A DNA stretch of 59,107 nt, taken from the IMG/VR virus record IMGVR_UViG_3300042934_000561, positions 1 to 59,107 of that record; one strand, written 5' to 3'. The notes below the pieces were generated by a model. The model was given only the letters and a program-made list of their open reading frames with translations, ran no database searches and was not told the DNA's origin. Shown piece by piece: positions 28,967-37,192 of the stretch (the stretch's first letter is position 1; every line of letters starts with the position of its first letter). The position numbers and the translations under genes are program-made. Origin of the DNA: a virus.

Positions 28967-29323
28967 TCACTCCTTTGGAGCTAAAATCCTATCTATTAAT
29001 TCTTCCTTTTTTCCATCTGTACTTAAACCAGCGTTTTCACACATTTCCTTTAATTGTTCAGCAGTTAACTTCATTAGTTTCTTTCTCTTATCAGCGTTTA
29101 AATCCTCTACAGGTGTTTCTGGAGTTACTTGCTGTACTGGATCTCCTGAACTAACTTTCTCTACAATAAGTTCTTCTTTTATAGGAACCACGTTATAATC
29201 TTTATTATTTAAAAAAGGCTTAACAGATTCGTTATCTAAAATCACTGATCTACGAAGTGTAGTAAACTTCTGTCCATGCTCGTATAAAGTTCCACACGAT
29301 CCAATATAACTTACTAAATTCAT
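28967..29323 (-). CDS. SAP-domain protein downstream of the capsid gene
   Basis: 118 residues from the ATG at 29323 with GGAGAG eight bases upstream; a longer frame to 29359 lacks a site. The last ~35 residues (KLTAEQLKEMCENAGLSTDG, then KKEELIDRIL) match the SAP helix-extended-helix motif, which usually binds DNA. The N-terminus resembles short phage proteins found after the capsid gene. It may be a head protein that contacts packaged DNA; function is inferred. Confidence 0.65.
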   Translation of the reverse strand: MNLVSYIGSCGTLYEHGQKFTTLRRSVILDNESVKPFLNNKDYNVVPIKEELIVEKVSSGDPVQQVTPETPVEDLNADKRKKLMKLTAEQLKEMCENAGLSTDGKKEELIDRILAPKE

Positions 29324-29348
29324 AAAAACTCTCCTTTCTATATTAGTA

Positions 29349-29380
29349 TGGGGTATCAACTATTTTAAGTGGATACCCCA
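29349..29380. terminator. Hairpin after the major capsid gene
   Basis: A perfect 9-bp inverted repeat (TGGGGTATC and GATACCCCA) flanks a 14-base loop just after the capsid gene. There is no T run on either strand, so it is more likely an mRNA-stabilising or processing hairpin than a full terminator. Confidence 0.5.
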
Positions 29381-29399
29381 TTACTGATAGATTATGATA

Positions 29400-30632
29400 T
29401 TATTTTACTTTTAAGTTTTTCAATAATACCATTGAATCCAAGTTTTCTATTTGAGTATCAACTCTTAAAGTCATTATAAAAGAAGTTGATCTTCTTCTAG
29501 CATGACGTTCAGTTTCCCACTTGATATCTCTTTGTATACCAAATATAAGATTTCTATAGTCAGTAAGTAATAGATCGGATCCATTACAAATTACTTCTAC
29601 AACTGGAGTTCCATTGACATGCCCAAATTGCAATGGAGTTGATAACACTATAGTAGCTCCTGCGACACTACTTACTACTACAGTTTCTTCGTATGCAGTT
29701 CCTATTGCTAAAGTTAAAGACTCTCCGTTAGCTATTCCAGTAGCGTCTGCTACGGTTAAAGTAGTAGCTCCAATAACTGCTCCTGTTGTAGTAGTACTAG
29801 CTCCACCTACTTTTACAACCGGTCTATCAGTTGGCATAAGAGATACTGGAGTTAATGGAATATTTGAATATGTAAGATTTCCAACTCCAAGTAAATATGC
29901 ATCAGCAGTAGATACAGTTCTTGCTCCTAAATAATCGTTGTAATCTTGATATAAATCGTCTGGAACTAAAAATCTTAAATTCTGTTTATTTCCTCTATAC
30001 TTATTTGGAAGAGCTTTAACTACTCTAGAAAGTTTTTCTGGTTCTAAGAATCCATCGGTATTTGAAAATAATCCAGAAGTTCTAGCATCAATAACGTGTC
30101 CTTTATCTTTTCTTAAAGATCCGTCGCCACCGCCAGCTAAAGTTAACCATCCATTTACTAACTGATTAATATCAGTAGCACTGCCTATTTCCCCATCTGG
30201 TAGTCTCTTTCCGTACATGCACATAAGATCTAATTCGTTTGAAGCTTGAGCCGCAATCATTTTCATTAAATGATCTGCAAAAGCATCGTGTTCGATATTA
30301 TCCTCAAGTGAATCATCGGATATCTCTGCAATGGCAATTATTTCTTTAGTAGTCAGAGTTAATTGATCAGTATCAAATGATACAGTATTTCCAGGATCTA
30401 CAGCAGATTTAGCAGGTTTTAATATTTTATTTCCAATACCCACTTTAGCTATAGTTTTAGTAGGAGCATTCATTCTCTCTACCCTAGCATTCTTTTTCAT
30501 AAATGACTGATCTACAATATAGTCTATAAATTTATCAGCTTCGTCAATACTAAGCCCAGTTGACTGAGCATTAGCGAAACTTGTAGGAGTAACTACCCCA
30601 GCCTTGTTAACAAATGTTTTATTAAATGACAT
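29400..30632 (-). CDS. Major capsid protein, HK97 fold
   Basis: 410 residues. The N-terminal arm has GLSIDEADKFIDYIVDQS, followed by strand and long-helix regions (DDSLEDNIEHDAFADHLMKM, about 105-125) and the C-terminal RDIKWETERHARRRSTSFIM, as in HK97-type capsid proteins with strong AAGGAGG-type start context. It follows protease and scaffold genes. Residues about 274-348 (Thr/Val/Ala-rich, TTLTVADATGIANGESLTL) look like an inserted beta domain between the last two core strands, probably surface exposed. Confidence 0.85.
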   Translation of the reverse strand: MSFNKTFVNKAGVVTPTSFANAQSTGLSIDEADKFIDYIVDQSFMKKNARVERMNAPTKTIAKVGIGNKILKPAKSAVDPGNTVSFDTDQLTLTTKEIIAIAEISDDSLEDNIEHDAFADHLMKMIAAQASNELDLMCMYGKRLPDGEIGSATDINQLVNGWLTLAGGGDGSLRKDKGHVIDARTSGLFSNTDGFLEPEKLSRVVKALPNKYRGNKQNLRFLVPDDLYQDYNDYLGARTVSTADAYLLGVGNLTYSNIPLTPVSLMPTDRPVVKVGGASTTTTGAVIGATTLTVADATGIANGESLTLAIGTAYEETVVVSSVAGATIVLSTPLQFGHVNGTPVVEVICNGSDLLLTDYRNLIFGIQRDIKWETERHARRRSTSFIMTLRVDTQIENLDSMVLLKNLKVK

Positions 30633-30653
30633 TCACGATTCCTCCTCTTTATA

Positions 30654-31352
30654 TTATTCTTGGGATTGATTTCCAAGAAGAGATTTCCAAAATACAGTTT
30701 TTGTACCCTCTTCAGCTCCCTTGGCAACTCCCTCTTTAACAGCATTTGATGGATTTTCCATCTTTTCAATGTTGTCTAACCTTTTAGAAATTTCTGCTAT
30801 AGACTCGGAAATTTTAGAAATTCCATCAACTGACTCTTTCATTTTAGCCACTGTATTTAGAGCTTCATTAATCTCAGATACAGATTTTGTAACATCTTCT
30901 AAAGATTTTTTAACAGCTCCAACCTCATCAGCTTGAGCTTTCTTTTTCTTCTCTTCCTCAGCTTTAGCCTTTTCATCAGCTTCTGCTTGAGCTGACTTTT
31001 GAATTTCATTAATAGATTTATTAACTTGAGCAAAGTTTTTATTAAACGTTTCGGCTAATTCCCCGACAATGTTTTTAACTATTTCTTTAACTTGATCTTC
31101 ATTCATTGTATTCCCTCCCTTATTTATTTCATGATATCTAGTCATTAAATTTTTCATGACATCGACAAAATCATCTTCGGACATTTTAGATAAAGCTTCG
31201 CAAATTTGAGAAGATTGATAATTTTTTAAGACTGCATTATCTGAATCATCAGGATCTTCCATTTTTATTATGGAAAAAGATTCTCCTATTGCGCCCTTAT
31301 CTACAAAAGATACTTCTCCAATTTCTAAACTAGTAAGCTTGTTCTTAGGCAC
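30654..31352 (-). CDS. Prohead scaffold-type protein (XkdF C-terminal-like)
   Basis: 232 residues from a GTG at 31352 with GGAGGTG five bases upstream. The first part (KNKLTSLEIGEVSFVDKGA) is the phrase found in XkdF-like proteins after the protease. Residues about 85-215 are coiled coil rich in Glu, Lys and Ala, as in scaffolds. A second strong start lies inside the gene (31106), giving a 150-residue coiled-coil product. It probably directs capsid assembly and is removed by the protease encoded just upstream. Confidence 0.7.
   Translation of the reverse strand: MPKNKLTSLEIGEVSFVDKGAIGESFSIIKMEDPDDSDNAVLKNYQSSQICEALSKMSEDDFVDVMKNLMTRYHEINKGGNTMNEDQVKEIVKNIVGELAETFNKNFAQVNKSINEIQKSAQAEADEKAKAEEEKKKKAQADEVGAVKKSLEDVTKSVSEINEALNTVAKMKESVDGISKISESIAEISKRLDNIEKMENPSNAVKEGVAKGAEEGTKTVFWKSLLGNQSQE
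31104..31118 (-). promoter_or_regulatory. Internal ribosome binding site and start in the scaffold gene
   Basis: In frame inside the scaffold gene, GGGAGGG is followed six bases later by ATG AAT GAA GAT at 31106. This is as strong as any gene start nearby. It would give a 150-residue C-terminal product, nested like lambda Nu3 within C. Confidence 0.75.
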
Positions 31353-31365
31353 GATTTCACCTCCT

Positions 31366-31779
31366 TTACTCAACTAATGGAATTCTTACACCCTGACCTC
31401 CAATTGAGTAACCTGTGATTTTACCTTCTTTGATCATTTTCCAAATGCTATCATCGGTAACTTTAGTTCCTAAAACCCAGCTTCCCTCAGGATCAATGTA
31501 AGATTCTATAATATAACCAAATCCTCCAACTCCCTTAAAAAACTTATGCATAAACCCTATTTCGCTGGCTTTAGTTTTACTAATACCATCAGTTAATAGC
31601 TCTTGATAAGCTTTTTGCAAGTTAATAAGAAAATTATGAGCCGCTTCTTCAATGTCCTCTTTGGAGACTATATCTCCCTGAAAATCAATTTTGTCTGGTA
31701 CAAGTGCCTTACCATAAACAATTCGCTTATCTTCATCAACTTTGAAGATATCAACAACTTGTTTAAAGCTATTACTCAT
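31366..31779 (-). CDS. XkdF-like prohead serine protease
   Basis: 137 residues. It has the opening VYGKALVPDKIDFQGDIVS, then GFMHKFF with His78, and the closing TGYSIGGQG with Ser125. These are the conserved blocks of XkdF/S78-type prohead proteases, and the length fits the short forms. It sits directly before scaffold and capsid genes, where it would mature the prohead. Catalytic His and Ser are assigned by motif. Confidence 0.85.
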   Translation of the reverse strand: MSNSFKQVVDIFKVDEDKRIVYGKALVPDKIDFQGDIVSKEDIEEAAHNFLINLQKAYQELLTDGISKTKASEIGFMHKFFKGVGGFGYIIESYIDPEGSWVLGTKVTDDSIWKMIKEGKITGYSIGGQGVRIPLVE

Positions 31780-31811
31780 TAGATCACCTCGATCTTGAAA
31801 ATACTCCTATC

Positions 31812-31826
31812 TATATATAGTACATA
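31812..31826 (-). promoter_or_regulatory. Candidate late promoter motif, copy 1
   Basis: The minus strand reads TATGTACTATATATA about 33 bases before the protease ATG. It matches 13 of 15 bases of the motif before the portal gene. A sigma-A type -10 (TATAAT) with a poor -35 lies just upstream. Confidence 0.4.
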
Positions 31827-31855
31827 TTATAATCAGGTTTACAATACATTTATGA

Positions 31856-32683
31856 CTATTTTCCGAATATCGAATATAGAATATATTGCTCCTTAAACTT
31901 TTTGAAGTATTCTTGCTCATTAGTGGCTATACTCTGTTTTATAGCGTCTTTATAGCTCGGAAAGTTAAATTTACCGTTCTGTACAGTATATATACTCTTT
32001 GTGTCTTTAACTTTTTTAAAATAGCGTATGTAACTATCGCGTAATTCTGTTATTTGATTGTTAGCACGGTTAATTCCAGTCATTTGCATAGTTGGGGCGG
32101 TTTGTTTTTTGTTTGGTTTATCATACACCCATTTTCCACTTCCATCATAATGTCCATGACCTCCATTAGACCCAGCATTATGAATAGAAGTCATTTGTTC
32201 CAGAGAAGTCATTTTAGCTATATCTGCTCGATATAGTCTTTCAAAATATTCCGGAAATTGCATCATCATATCTAATGAATGTAAAAACGGTCTAAATATT
32301 GGTAACCTTAAGCACTCATATAGTCCTAACCAGTTATATTGAGACACCTCTCGTTCCTGTATTTTAATCTCTCCAGTATACTCTTCACATATAAAGCAGT
32401 ATGAGTTCCAAATGATAACTTCTCCATTTTTCTCAGTTTGGGTAAAAGCCATTCCTAAATATTTTGGGCGTGTTATGTCTAATCCAACTTCCTCTTTGAT
32501 CTCACGAATTACTGCATCTACAACAGTTTCTCCTGGGTCAACAGTTCCTCCAGGAGAGCACCATAAGTGATTATCGGATCGCTCAATACAAAGAATCTTA
32601 TTTTCTTTGTTAAGAATAATACAACCAACTCCCCAGTGTTCTTGATCACTCTCGGATTTAATTCTTAATAAAGTATCGCCCAC
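31856..32683 (-). CDS. Nudix hydrolase with C-terminal extension, in the head cluster
   Basis: 275 residues from a GTG at 32683, which has AAGGAGG eight bases upstream and overlaps the preceding TAG by one base; an upstream ATG lacks a site. The Nudix box GX5EX7REUXEEXGU is complete at residues 46-68, so it should hydrolyse a nucleoside diphosphate derivative with Mg. Residues about 140-275 are not Nudix: a Gly/His-rich stretch (GSNGGHGHYDGSGKW) then a Lys/Tyr-rich helix region. The tail may tether it to the head or bind nucleic acid; unknown. Confidence 0.8.
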   Translation of the reverse strand: MGDTLLRIKSESDQEHWGVGCIILNKENKILCIERSDNHLWCSPGGTVDPGETVVDAVIREIKEEVGLDITRPKYLGMAFTQTEKNGEVIIWNSYCFICEEYTGEIKIQEREVSQYNWLGLYECLRLPIFRPFLHSLDMMMQFPEYFERLYRADIAKMTSLEQMTSIHNAGSNGGHGHYDGSGKWVYDKPNKKQTAPTMQMTGINRANNQITELRDSYIRYFKKVKDTKSIYTVQNGKFNFPSYKDAIKQSIATNEQEYFKKFKEQYILYSIFGK

Positions 32684-32907
32684 TATAAAATCCTCCTTAT
32701 TCGATCTTTCATCCATTCCGGATAATGATCTGGAATTTCTTCTCTAGAGGCACGATAACATATAACTCTTGCCGCAGTATAATTAATGTTTGAAACATGA
32801 CAATGAGTTTTTTTGATAGTATTAATCACTGTATAGTACATTCCACGGTTAAAAAAGCTTTTTACTACAATGAAATGCCTTTTTCTATACACGGCATGAC
32901 TTGACAT
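32683..32907 (-). CDS. Small basic protein between HNH and Nudix genes
   Basis: 74 residues from the ATG at 32907 after AGGTGAT. Basic (many Arg, Lys, His) and rich in Tyr and Ile, with a C-terminal EIPDHYPEWMKDRIRRIL helix. Its last codons contain the ribosome binding site of the Nudix gene. No known motif; may be a co-translated partner of the Nudix protein. Confidence 0.5.
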   Translation of the reverse strand: MSSHAVYRKRHFIVVKSFFNRGMYYTVINTIKKTHCHVSNINYTAARVICYRASREEIPDHYPEWMKDRIRRIL

Positions 32908-32916
32908 TAGTATCAC

Positions 32917-33219
32917 CTACTTTCTTTCAGTTTTCTTCTCATGACACGACCAACATAATGTTTGAAGATTAGATGGACTATTGTTATTACGATTTCCATC
33001 CTTATGATGGACCATTAAATTTTTCTTGCTACCACAAGTTTCACAACTGCTTTTTTTATTTTGAGCATAAGTACTTATTCCGTTTTTATAATTGTTATTG
33101 TTTTTGCCGGCCTGATTATAATTTCCTTTTTTCTTTTCGAGGCATTCTTCAAACTGTTTTTCAACAATCTCAAAAACATCAACCATTACACAATTAACTT
33201 CTGTATAATTAAGCTTCAT
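32917..33219 (-). CDS. HNH endonuclease
   Basis: 100 residues with an internal GGAGG before its ATG inside the portal gene end. The C-terminal half has CETCG, then LMVHHKDGNRNNN, then NLQTLCWSCHEKK: the HNH core (HH...N...H) with two CxxC zinc pairs. An Asn-rich NNNNYKNG segment precedes it. HNH nucleases near terminase and portal help DNA packaging in several phages, but free-standing homing forms also exist. It could be either; the catalytic motif itself is clear. Confidence 0.85.
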   Translation of the reverse strand: MKLNYTEVNCVMVDVFEIVEKQFEECLEKKKGNYNQAGKNNNNYKNGISTYAQNKKSSCETCGSKKNLMVHHKDGNRNNNSPSNLQTLCWSCHEKKTERK

Positions 33220-34906
33220 TCTGTAAATCCTCCGAATTAATATTTGAAAGTTTTATGTTTTTTTCAAGTTCCATGTCAAGTTGTTTTAAAACTTTTAGAA
33301 CTACATTTCTTTTCATCGTCAATTCATTCAGCTGAGCATCATTGAATTGAGTGTTTCCTTGAGTTTGCTGTCTACTCTTATCTCCAAATTCGTTTGAAGT
33401 TTCGTTTAAGTTTCCGCTGGCAGTGTTCGCTTGAAGCTCATTAGAAGCCTGAAGTTGTGCTTGACGTATTAGATATATAGGCCTTGGAGTTGATGCCCAT
33501 TCTAGTATATCTTGCTGATCAGCTTCGATGTTATCTTTAGTATACGGCTGTAAATTTAAATCTTGCATTATATCATTAGGAGTCATTGCACCAATTGAAT
33601 AGTATTTTTCATGAGCTCCTGCAATTGTTTTCATTACTTCTGCCTTTTGAGTATCTTCTCCAATATCAAGTTCCTTAAATTCAAGTACTCTATCTTCGAT
33701 TCCAAATCCATAGCGTATAATACGGTTAAACACTGATTGAATTTTTTGTTGAAGTGGTAATACGATAGAGTATTTATAGGTTTTATCTAATTGAAATATA
33801 GTTCCTGGAGAAATAGTACCACTGTTTCCAGAATCTAATACCTGTATCCGATGATGAGGAACTCCGTGTGCAGTGATAATTTCATCTCGATTGTCTTTTC
33901 GATATAATCTAAAACTTCCATCTTTGATATCAGTGGCAAGTGGAATTAATTTAACTTCAACTCCCTTAGGGCTAGTCAGTACTAAAGTTTTGTGGGCGTT
34001 TTTAACTCCTTTTAGATCACTTTTAAAATAATTTTTTATAGAGGTTTTAGTTCCTTCGTCTAATTTACCTCCAGAAACTATTACAGCAAATCTTGGAACT
34101 GCTTCGTTATTAAAAAAATTAATATTATATTCAGCAACTTTATCAGTTCCTACCATAGATTTTACTGCTGGAAACCAATTTGGAATTCCATATTTTCCAC
34201 CATCCACATGATAGTTTCTCATGAAAAGAACCTCTGTCATAACATTCTTAGTATAAGGTTCGATCATAATAGAAAATTTGTCTTTTCCAAAAATCTTAAA
34301 TACTCGTTCATGATTATTAACTATTTGGACCATGAATTTTTCGTCAGTATCCATAATAGCACTTAAGTTTCTAGCAATTCTCATTGTTTCTGTTGGAACA
34401 TGATATAATCCTTTTGGAAGTGCAATCTTATTACGAGTCATTTCTATATTAGTCCATCCAAAAGTCTGATAATCTATTAACATCATTTTACATAGCTCTA
34501 AAAAATCGTCATCTTTAGAACAATGTTCAAAAAAATCATAAAGTATATTATCTTGTTTTTTTCTTTTTCTTTCTATTTTTGGAATTTTGTTCCCAAACTT
34601 ATCTAAAGGAATAATTTCCCAATCCGAACAACAATCAACAGCTATCTGATTAATACATCTTTGATGATACGTATTTTCTCCAGAAAAACTTTTTAAATTT
34701 TTAAATACTAATGTGGGTTTATAAACTAGACCAGACGCATAAGCTTCTCCAAACTGATCTTCGTCAGTATCTAATGCGTTCGATTCGTTCGATTTACTTT
34801 TTCTAGCTTTTTCAAAATAAGAACTGGAAACTACTTCTCCGTCCGATAATAAATAACCTGATACTACAGAATCGTCTTCTTCAATAAGTTCATTTATGTC
34901 AGCCAT
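33209..34906 (-). CDS. Portal protein
   Basis: 565 residues from the ATG at 34906 with GGGAGGG seven bases upstream. Typical portal content: NTYHQRCINQIAVDCCSDW after the N-terminus, VLTSPKGVEVKLIPL and the RDEIITAHGVPHHRI pattern in the middle, and a C-terminal helical region ending in Gln/Asn-rich sequence. It is downstream of the large terminase and a terminator, and begins the head gene block. This matches PBSX/XkdE-type portals. It forms the dodecameric DNA gate of the head. Confidence 0.88.
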   Translation of the reverse strand: MADINELIEEDDSVVSGYLLSDGEVVSSSYFEKARKSKSNESNALDTDEDQFGEAYASGLVYKPTLVFKNLKSFSGENTYHQRCINQIAVDCCSDWEIIPLDKFGNKIPKIERKRKKQDNILYDFFEHCSKDDDFLELCKMMLIDYQTFGWTNIEMTRNKIALPKGLYHVPTETMRIARNLSAIMDTDEKFMVQIVNNHERVFKIFGKDKFSIMIEPYTKNVMTEVLFMRNYHVDGGKYGIPNWFPAVKSMVGTDKVAEYNINFFNNEAVPRFAVIVSGGKLDEGTKTSIKNYFKSDLKGVKNAHKTLVLTSPKGVEVKLIPLATDIKDGSFRLYRKDNRDEIITAHGVPHHRIQVLDSGNSGTISPGTIFQLDKTYKYSIVLPLQQKIQSVFNRIIRYGFGIEDRVLEFKELDIGEDTQKAEVMKTIAGAHEKYYSIGAMTPNDIMQDLNLQPYTKDNIEADQQDILEWASTPRPIYLIRQAQLQASNELQANTASGNLNETSNEFGDKSRQQTQGNTQFNDAQLNELTMKRNVVLKVLKQLDMELEKNIKLSNINSEDLQNEA

Positions 34907-34932
34907 TATGTTCCCTCCCTTCAATCATACTT

Positions 34933-34947
34933 TATATATAGGACGTA
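34933..34947 (-). promoter_or_regulatory. Candidate late promoter motif, copy 2
   Basis: The minus strand reads TACGTCCTATATATA between the terminase terminator and the portal ribosome binding site. Because the terminator blocks upstream transcription, some promoter is needed here; this is the best shared motif with the one before the protease gene. Confidence 0.45.
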
Positions 34948-34971
34948 TTTTTGATGTAATTACAATGTTTT

Positions 34972-35008
34972 TAATAAAAAAAAAGTGTAACCCATCTAGG
35001 CTACACTT
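34972..35008 (-). terminator. Strong terminator after the large terminase gene
   Basis: On the minus strand AAGTGTAGCC pairs with GGTTACACTT (one G-U pair) around a 6-base loop and is followed by nine T residues. The stem includes the TAG stop codon at 35001. This is the strongest intrinsic terminator in the late half. Confidence 0.88.
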
Positions 35009-36596
35009 CTTCCGCTTCTACTTTTGCATCTCCACCAATCTCGTCTAGAGTGTTAAATATATATCGAATAGGATCCATTAAATGATTATCTCGGTCTATT
35101 GGTTTATTTCCACCATTTTCAGGATAACGATATGCATTCAATTCCTTAATAACATTAACACAATTACTTGTAATATATAATCTTACATACCCATCAGCGG
35201 TTCTAAGCCAAGATCTTACTCTATCTATTCCGTTAATTAATTCTTTATTAGCACCAATAACTGGAAGTCCTTCGCTTTCCATTTGAGAAATTGCATCAGC
35301 ATTTTCTGTGTCAGCAATCCAAGCTTCACAGTGGTACTGCCTTTGTTTTGGTAACCAATATTTTTGAATTAAAACTGGAGTTTGAGTTCTTCGTATATAT
35401 AGTTCATCAAATATTACAGCATCGCCATTTGGAAGAAATTGCATAAATATTGTACCCGCAGGATCCTCATATCCAAAATCCTGTGCGGCTATACATTTAT
35501 AGTTTGGATTATATTTGAAACTTTCTTGAGAAATTACATGCACTACTTCATCAAATTCTCCATACACAAGACCAGACTTTCCTGGCTTTTTACACTCCCA
35601 CTGAGCATCCCAAGTTTCTCTATCTAATCCAGTAAATTTATCTATAGTATCCTTTAAATCATAGTATCCATCAGAATGTTTAGCTTTAGTTAAACAAACT
35701 TCTACAAGTGGACAAGCCAAACATCCAGTAAATTTTTCTCTATTTGTTCTAATTATGTCAATTCCATAAGCTTTTCCGTGATCGTCCTTATTATGGGAAT
35801 ATACTGTATGATGATGCAATTGATCGTTTTTACTGTCTGGAATAACCAAAGTTGTAGGAACTACTCCGCTCCTAGCGTCTGAACAAGCTTCAATCGTTTC
35901 CCAAATACACCACATATAAAAATTAAATCCCCTTTTCTCACGTTCATCAATTAATCTTTGCATTGGTCCATGAGAAAATTTTCTAGTAGAAGTTATTCTA
36001 GTAGTGGCAGGAACATCTTTAGTCGACTTTGCCATTGATAAAAACTCCATTAAAATTTTCCATTGAGTTAATTCTACTTCGTCAAAATTAGTTTTTTGAG
36101 GATGTGGACCGTTAACTCCAGCCATAGTTCCAGGAAGTACACTAATTTCGCTGCCATTGTTTAACTCAGTTAAACTGATTCTAGGTTCAGTATCCAATAG
36201 ATGTTTAAAATATGGCTTTTTAATAATATCCGTAGTATATTTATAACATTTCTTAGCTTGATCTTCAATAGCCCCTACTGAAGCAATCTCACATCTTTTT
36301 TTACAAGTTGCGTCTAATCCATTTATAATTCCAAAATTTTGAGTTTTACCTCCGTTACGATTAGCAACTACTAAAAACTTTGACTTTCTATCATAAAAAG
36401 AATCACTTACAAAATCAAACGGGGCAACATGGTCAGGACAAACTTTCTTTCTTGGAATATGATATCCTAATATGTTCTTGCAAAACTTAAACAATAAGTC
36501 GTTATCATTAGATTGATATAAGTTTTCAATATTCCAATCTACGTATTTTTGTAACTGTTGATAAAATAAGGCCGGATCTATTTGATTTTGCTCCAT
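35001..36596 (-). CDS. terL: Terminase large subunit
   Basis: 531 residues. The ATPase has a deviant Walker A at 76-86 (VVANRNGGKTQ) and Walker B NFDEVEL with Asp172-Glu173. The nuclease half has Asp373 (AQDFGYEDP), Asp429 (IADTEN) and Asp508 (HLMDPIRY). A Cys cluster at 292-301 (CLACPLVEVC) between the domains may bind zinc, an uncommon addition. It would pump and cut DNA at the portal. Its ATG overlaps the preceding stop by one base (TAATG). No small terminase is recognised in the window. Confidence 0.92.
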   Translation of the reverse strand: MEQNQIDPALFYQQLQKYVDWNIENLYQSNDNDLLFKFCKNILGYHIPRKKVCPDHVAPFDFVSDSFYDRKSKFLVVANRNGGKTQNFGIINGLDATCKKRCEIASVGAIEDQAKKCYKYTTDIIKKPYFKHLLDTEPRISLTELNNGSEISVLPGTMAGVNGPHPQKTNFDEVELTQWKILMEFLSMAKSTKDVPATTRITSTRKFSHGPMQRLIDEREKRGFNFYMWCIWETIEACSDARSGVVPTTLVIPDSKNDQLHHHTVYSHNKDDHGKAYGIDIIRTNREKFTGCLACPLVEVCLTKAKHSDGYYDLKDTIDKFTGLDRETWDAQWECKKPGKSGLVYGEFDEVVHVISQESFKYNPNYKCIAAQDFGYEDPAGTIFMQFLPNGDAVIFDELYIRRTQTPVLIQKYWLPKQRQYHCEAWIADTENADAISQMESEGLPVIGANKELINGIDRVRSWLRTADGYVRLYITSNCVNVIKELNAYRYPENGGNKPIDRDNHLMDPIRYIFNTLDEIGGDAKVEAEEV

Positions 36597-36868
36597 TATA
36601 TCACCGTCCCATCCTTAATAAAATCTGAAATTAAAAAATTCCCTAGTTCCGTTGCAATTAAAACACTATTATTATCGAAATTTATATCAATATTTGTTAT
36701 GACTTGTATATCCACAGTTTTATTATACGGCAGTATAGTTACAGATATACGAACACCCATTACTGGGTGTTCGTATGTATCTACCTTAAAATATTGTGGA
36801 TAATTAGAAGCTAAGTATTCCGTCACTGATCGCATGTAATCTAGTTCCACCCTCCTAATATCCTTCAT
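36596..36868 (-). CDS. Small protein immediately upstream of terL
   Basis: 90 residues with GAGGAG before the ATG, translationally coupled to terL by TAATG. It is alpha/beta without a helix-turn-helix, so the small-terminase label its position suggests is not supported. Its gene contains a perfect 13-bp inverted repeat (36747-36776). Function unknown. Confidence 0.6.
   Translation of the reverse strand: MKDIRRVELDYMRSVTEYLASNYPQYFKVDTYEHPVMGVRISVTILPYNKTVDIQVITNIDINFDNNSVLIATELGNFLISDFIKDGTVI
36747..36776. repeat. Perfect 13-bp inverted repeat, 4-base loop, inside the gene before terL
   Basis: ATACGAACACCCA and TGGGTGTTCGTAT flank TTAC. It encodes residues around YEHPVMGVRI of the 90-residue protein. 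A stem this long inside a coding region next to terL is a candidate packaging-recognition or RNA regulatory site. Confidence 0.75.
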
Positions 36869-36871
36869 AAT

Positions 36872-37192
36872 TTACTCCTCTCTGTTTATACTCCTACGGG
36901 AGTCAAACCCATCTGGGTATCGTTGTTTTAGCTTTTTTAAATTTTTAAAAAGAATAGTTTCAAAATTTAATTCAAGCGCGTCTATAAGTTCTGCTATGTA
37001 CCATAAAGTATCTCCAAGTTCTAGTTGAACTTTTTCTAAGTCCAACTCATGTCCCTGACATTTCCACTTCTTTATAAGTTCCAACACTTCTGCCGATTCC
37101 CCTGATAAACCCATTCCGCCCTCTAAAATCTTGTCCTCTCCACTTAAATGACATGTAGTTAATGCTTTATTACTATATTCTTGGAAGTTCAT
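36872..37192 (-). CDS. MazG-like nucleotide pyrophosphohydrolase
   Basis: 106 residues from the ATG at 37192, eight bases after AAGGAGG; a longer frame lacks a site. It has the all-alpha MazG signature: GMGLSGESAEVLELIKKW followed by VQLELGDTLWYIAELIDAL, supplying the Glu and Asp residues for Mg binding. The usual reaction is hydrolysis of NTPs or dNTPs to the monophosphate and pyrophosphate. In phages these enzymes adjust nucleotide pools or lower host alarmone response; the substrate here is unknown. Confidence 0.85.
   Translation of the reverse strand: MNFQEYSNKALTTCHLSGEDKILEGGMGLSGESAEVLELIKKWKCQGHELDLEKVQLELGDTLWYIAELIDALELNFETILFKNLKKLKQRYPDGFDSRRSINREE

Noticed and set aside
36596-36868. 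Small terminase subunit
   Set aside because: The position fits, but the protein has no DNA-binding helix-turn-helix and is short and beta-rich.
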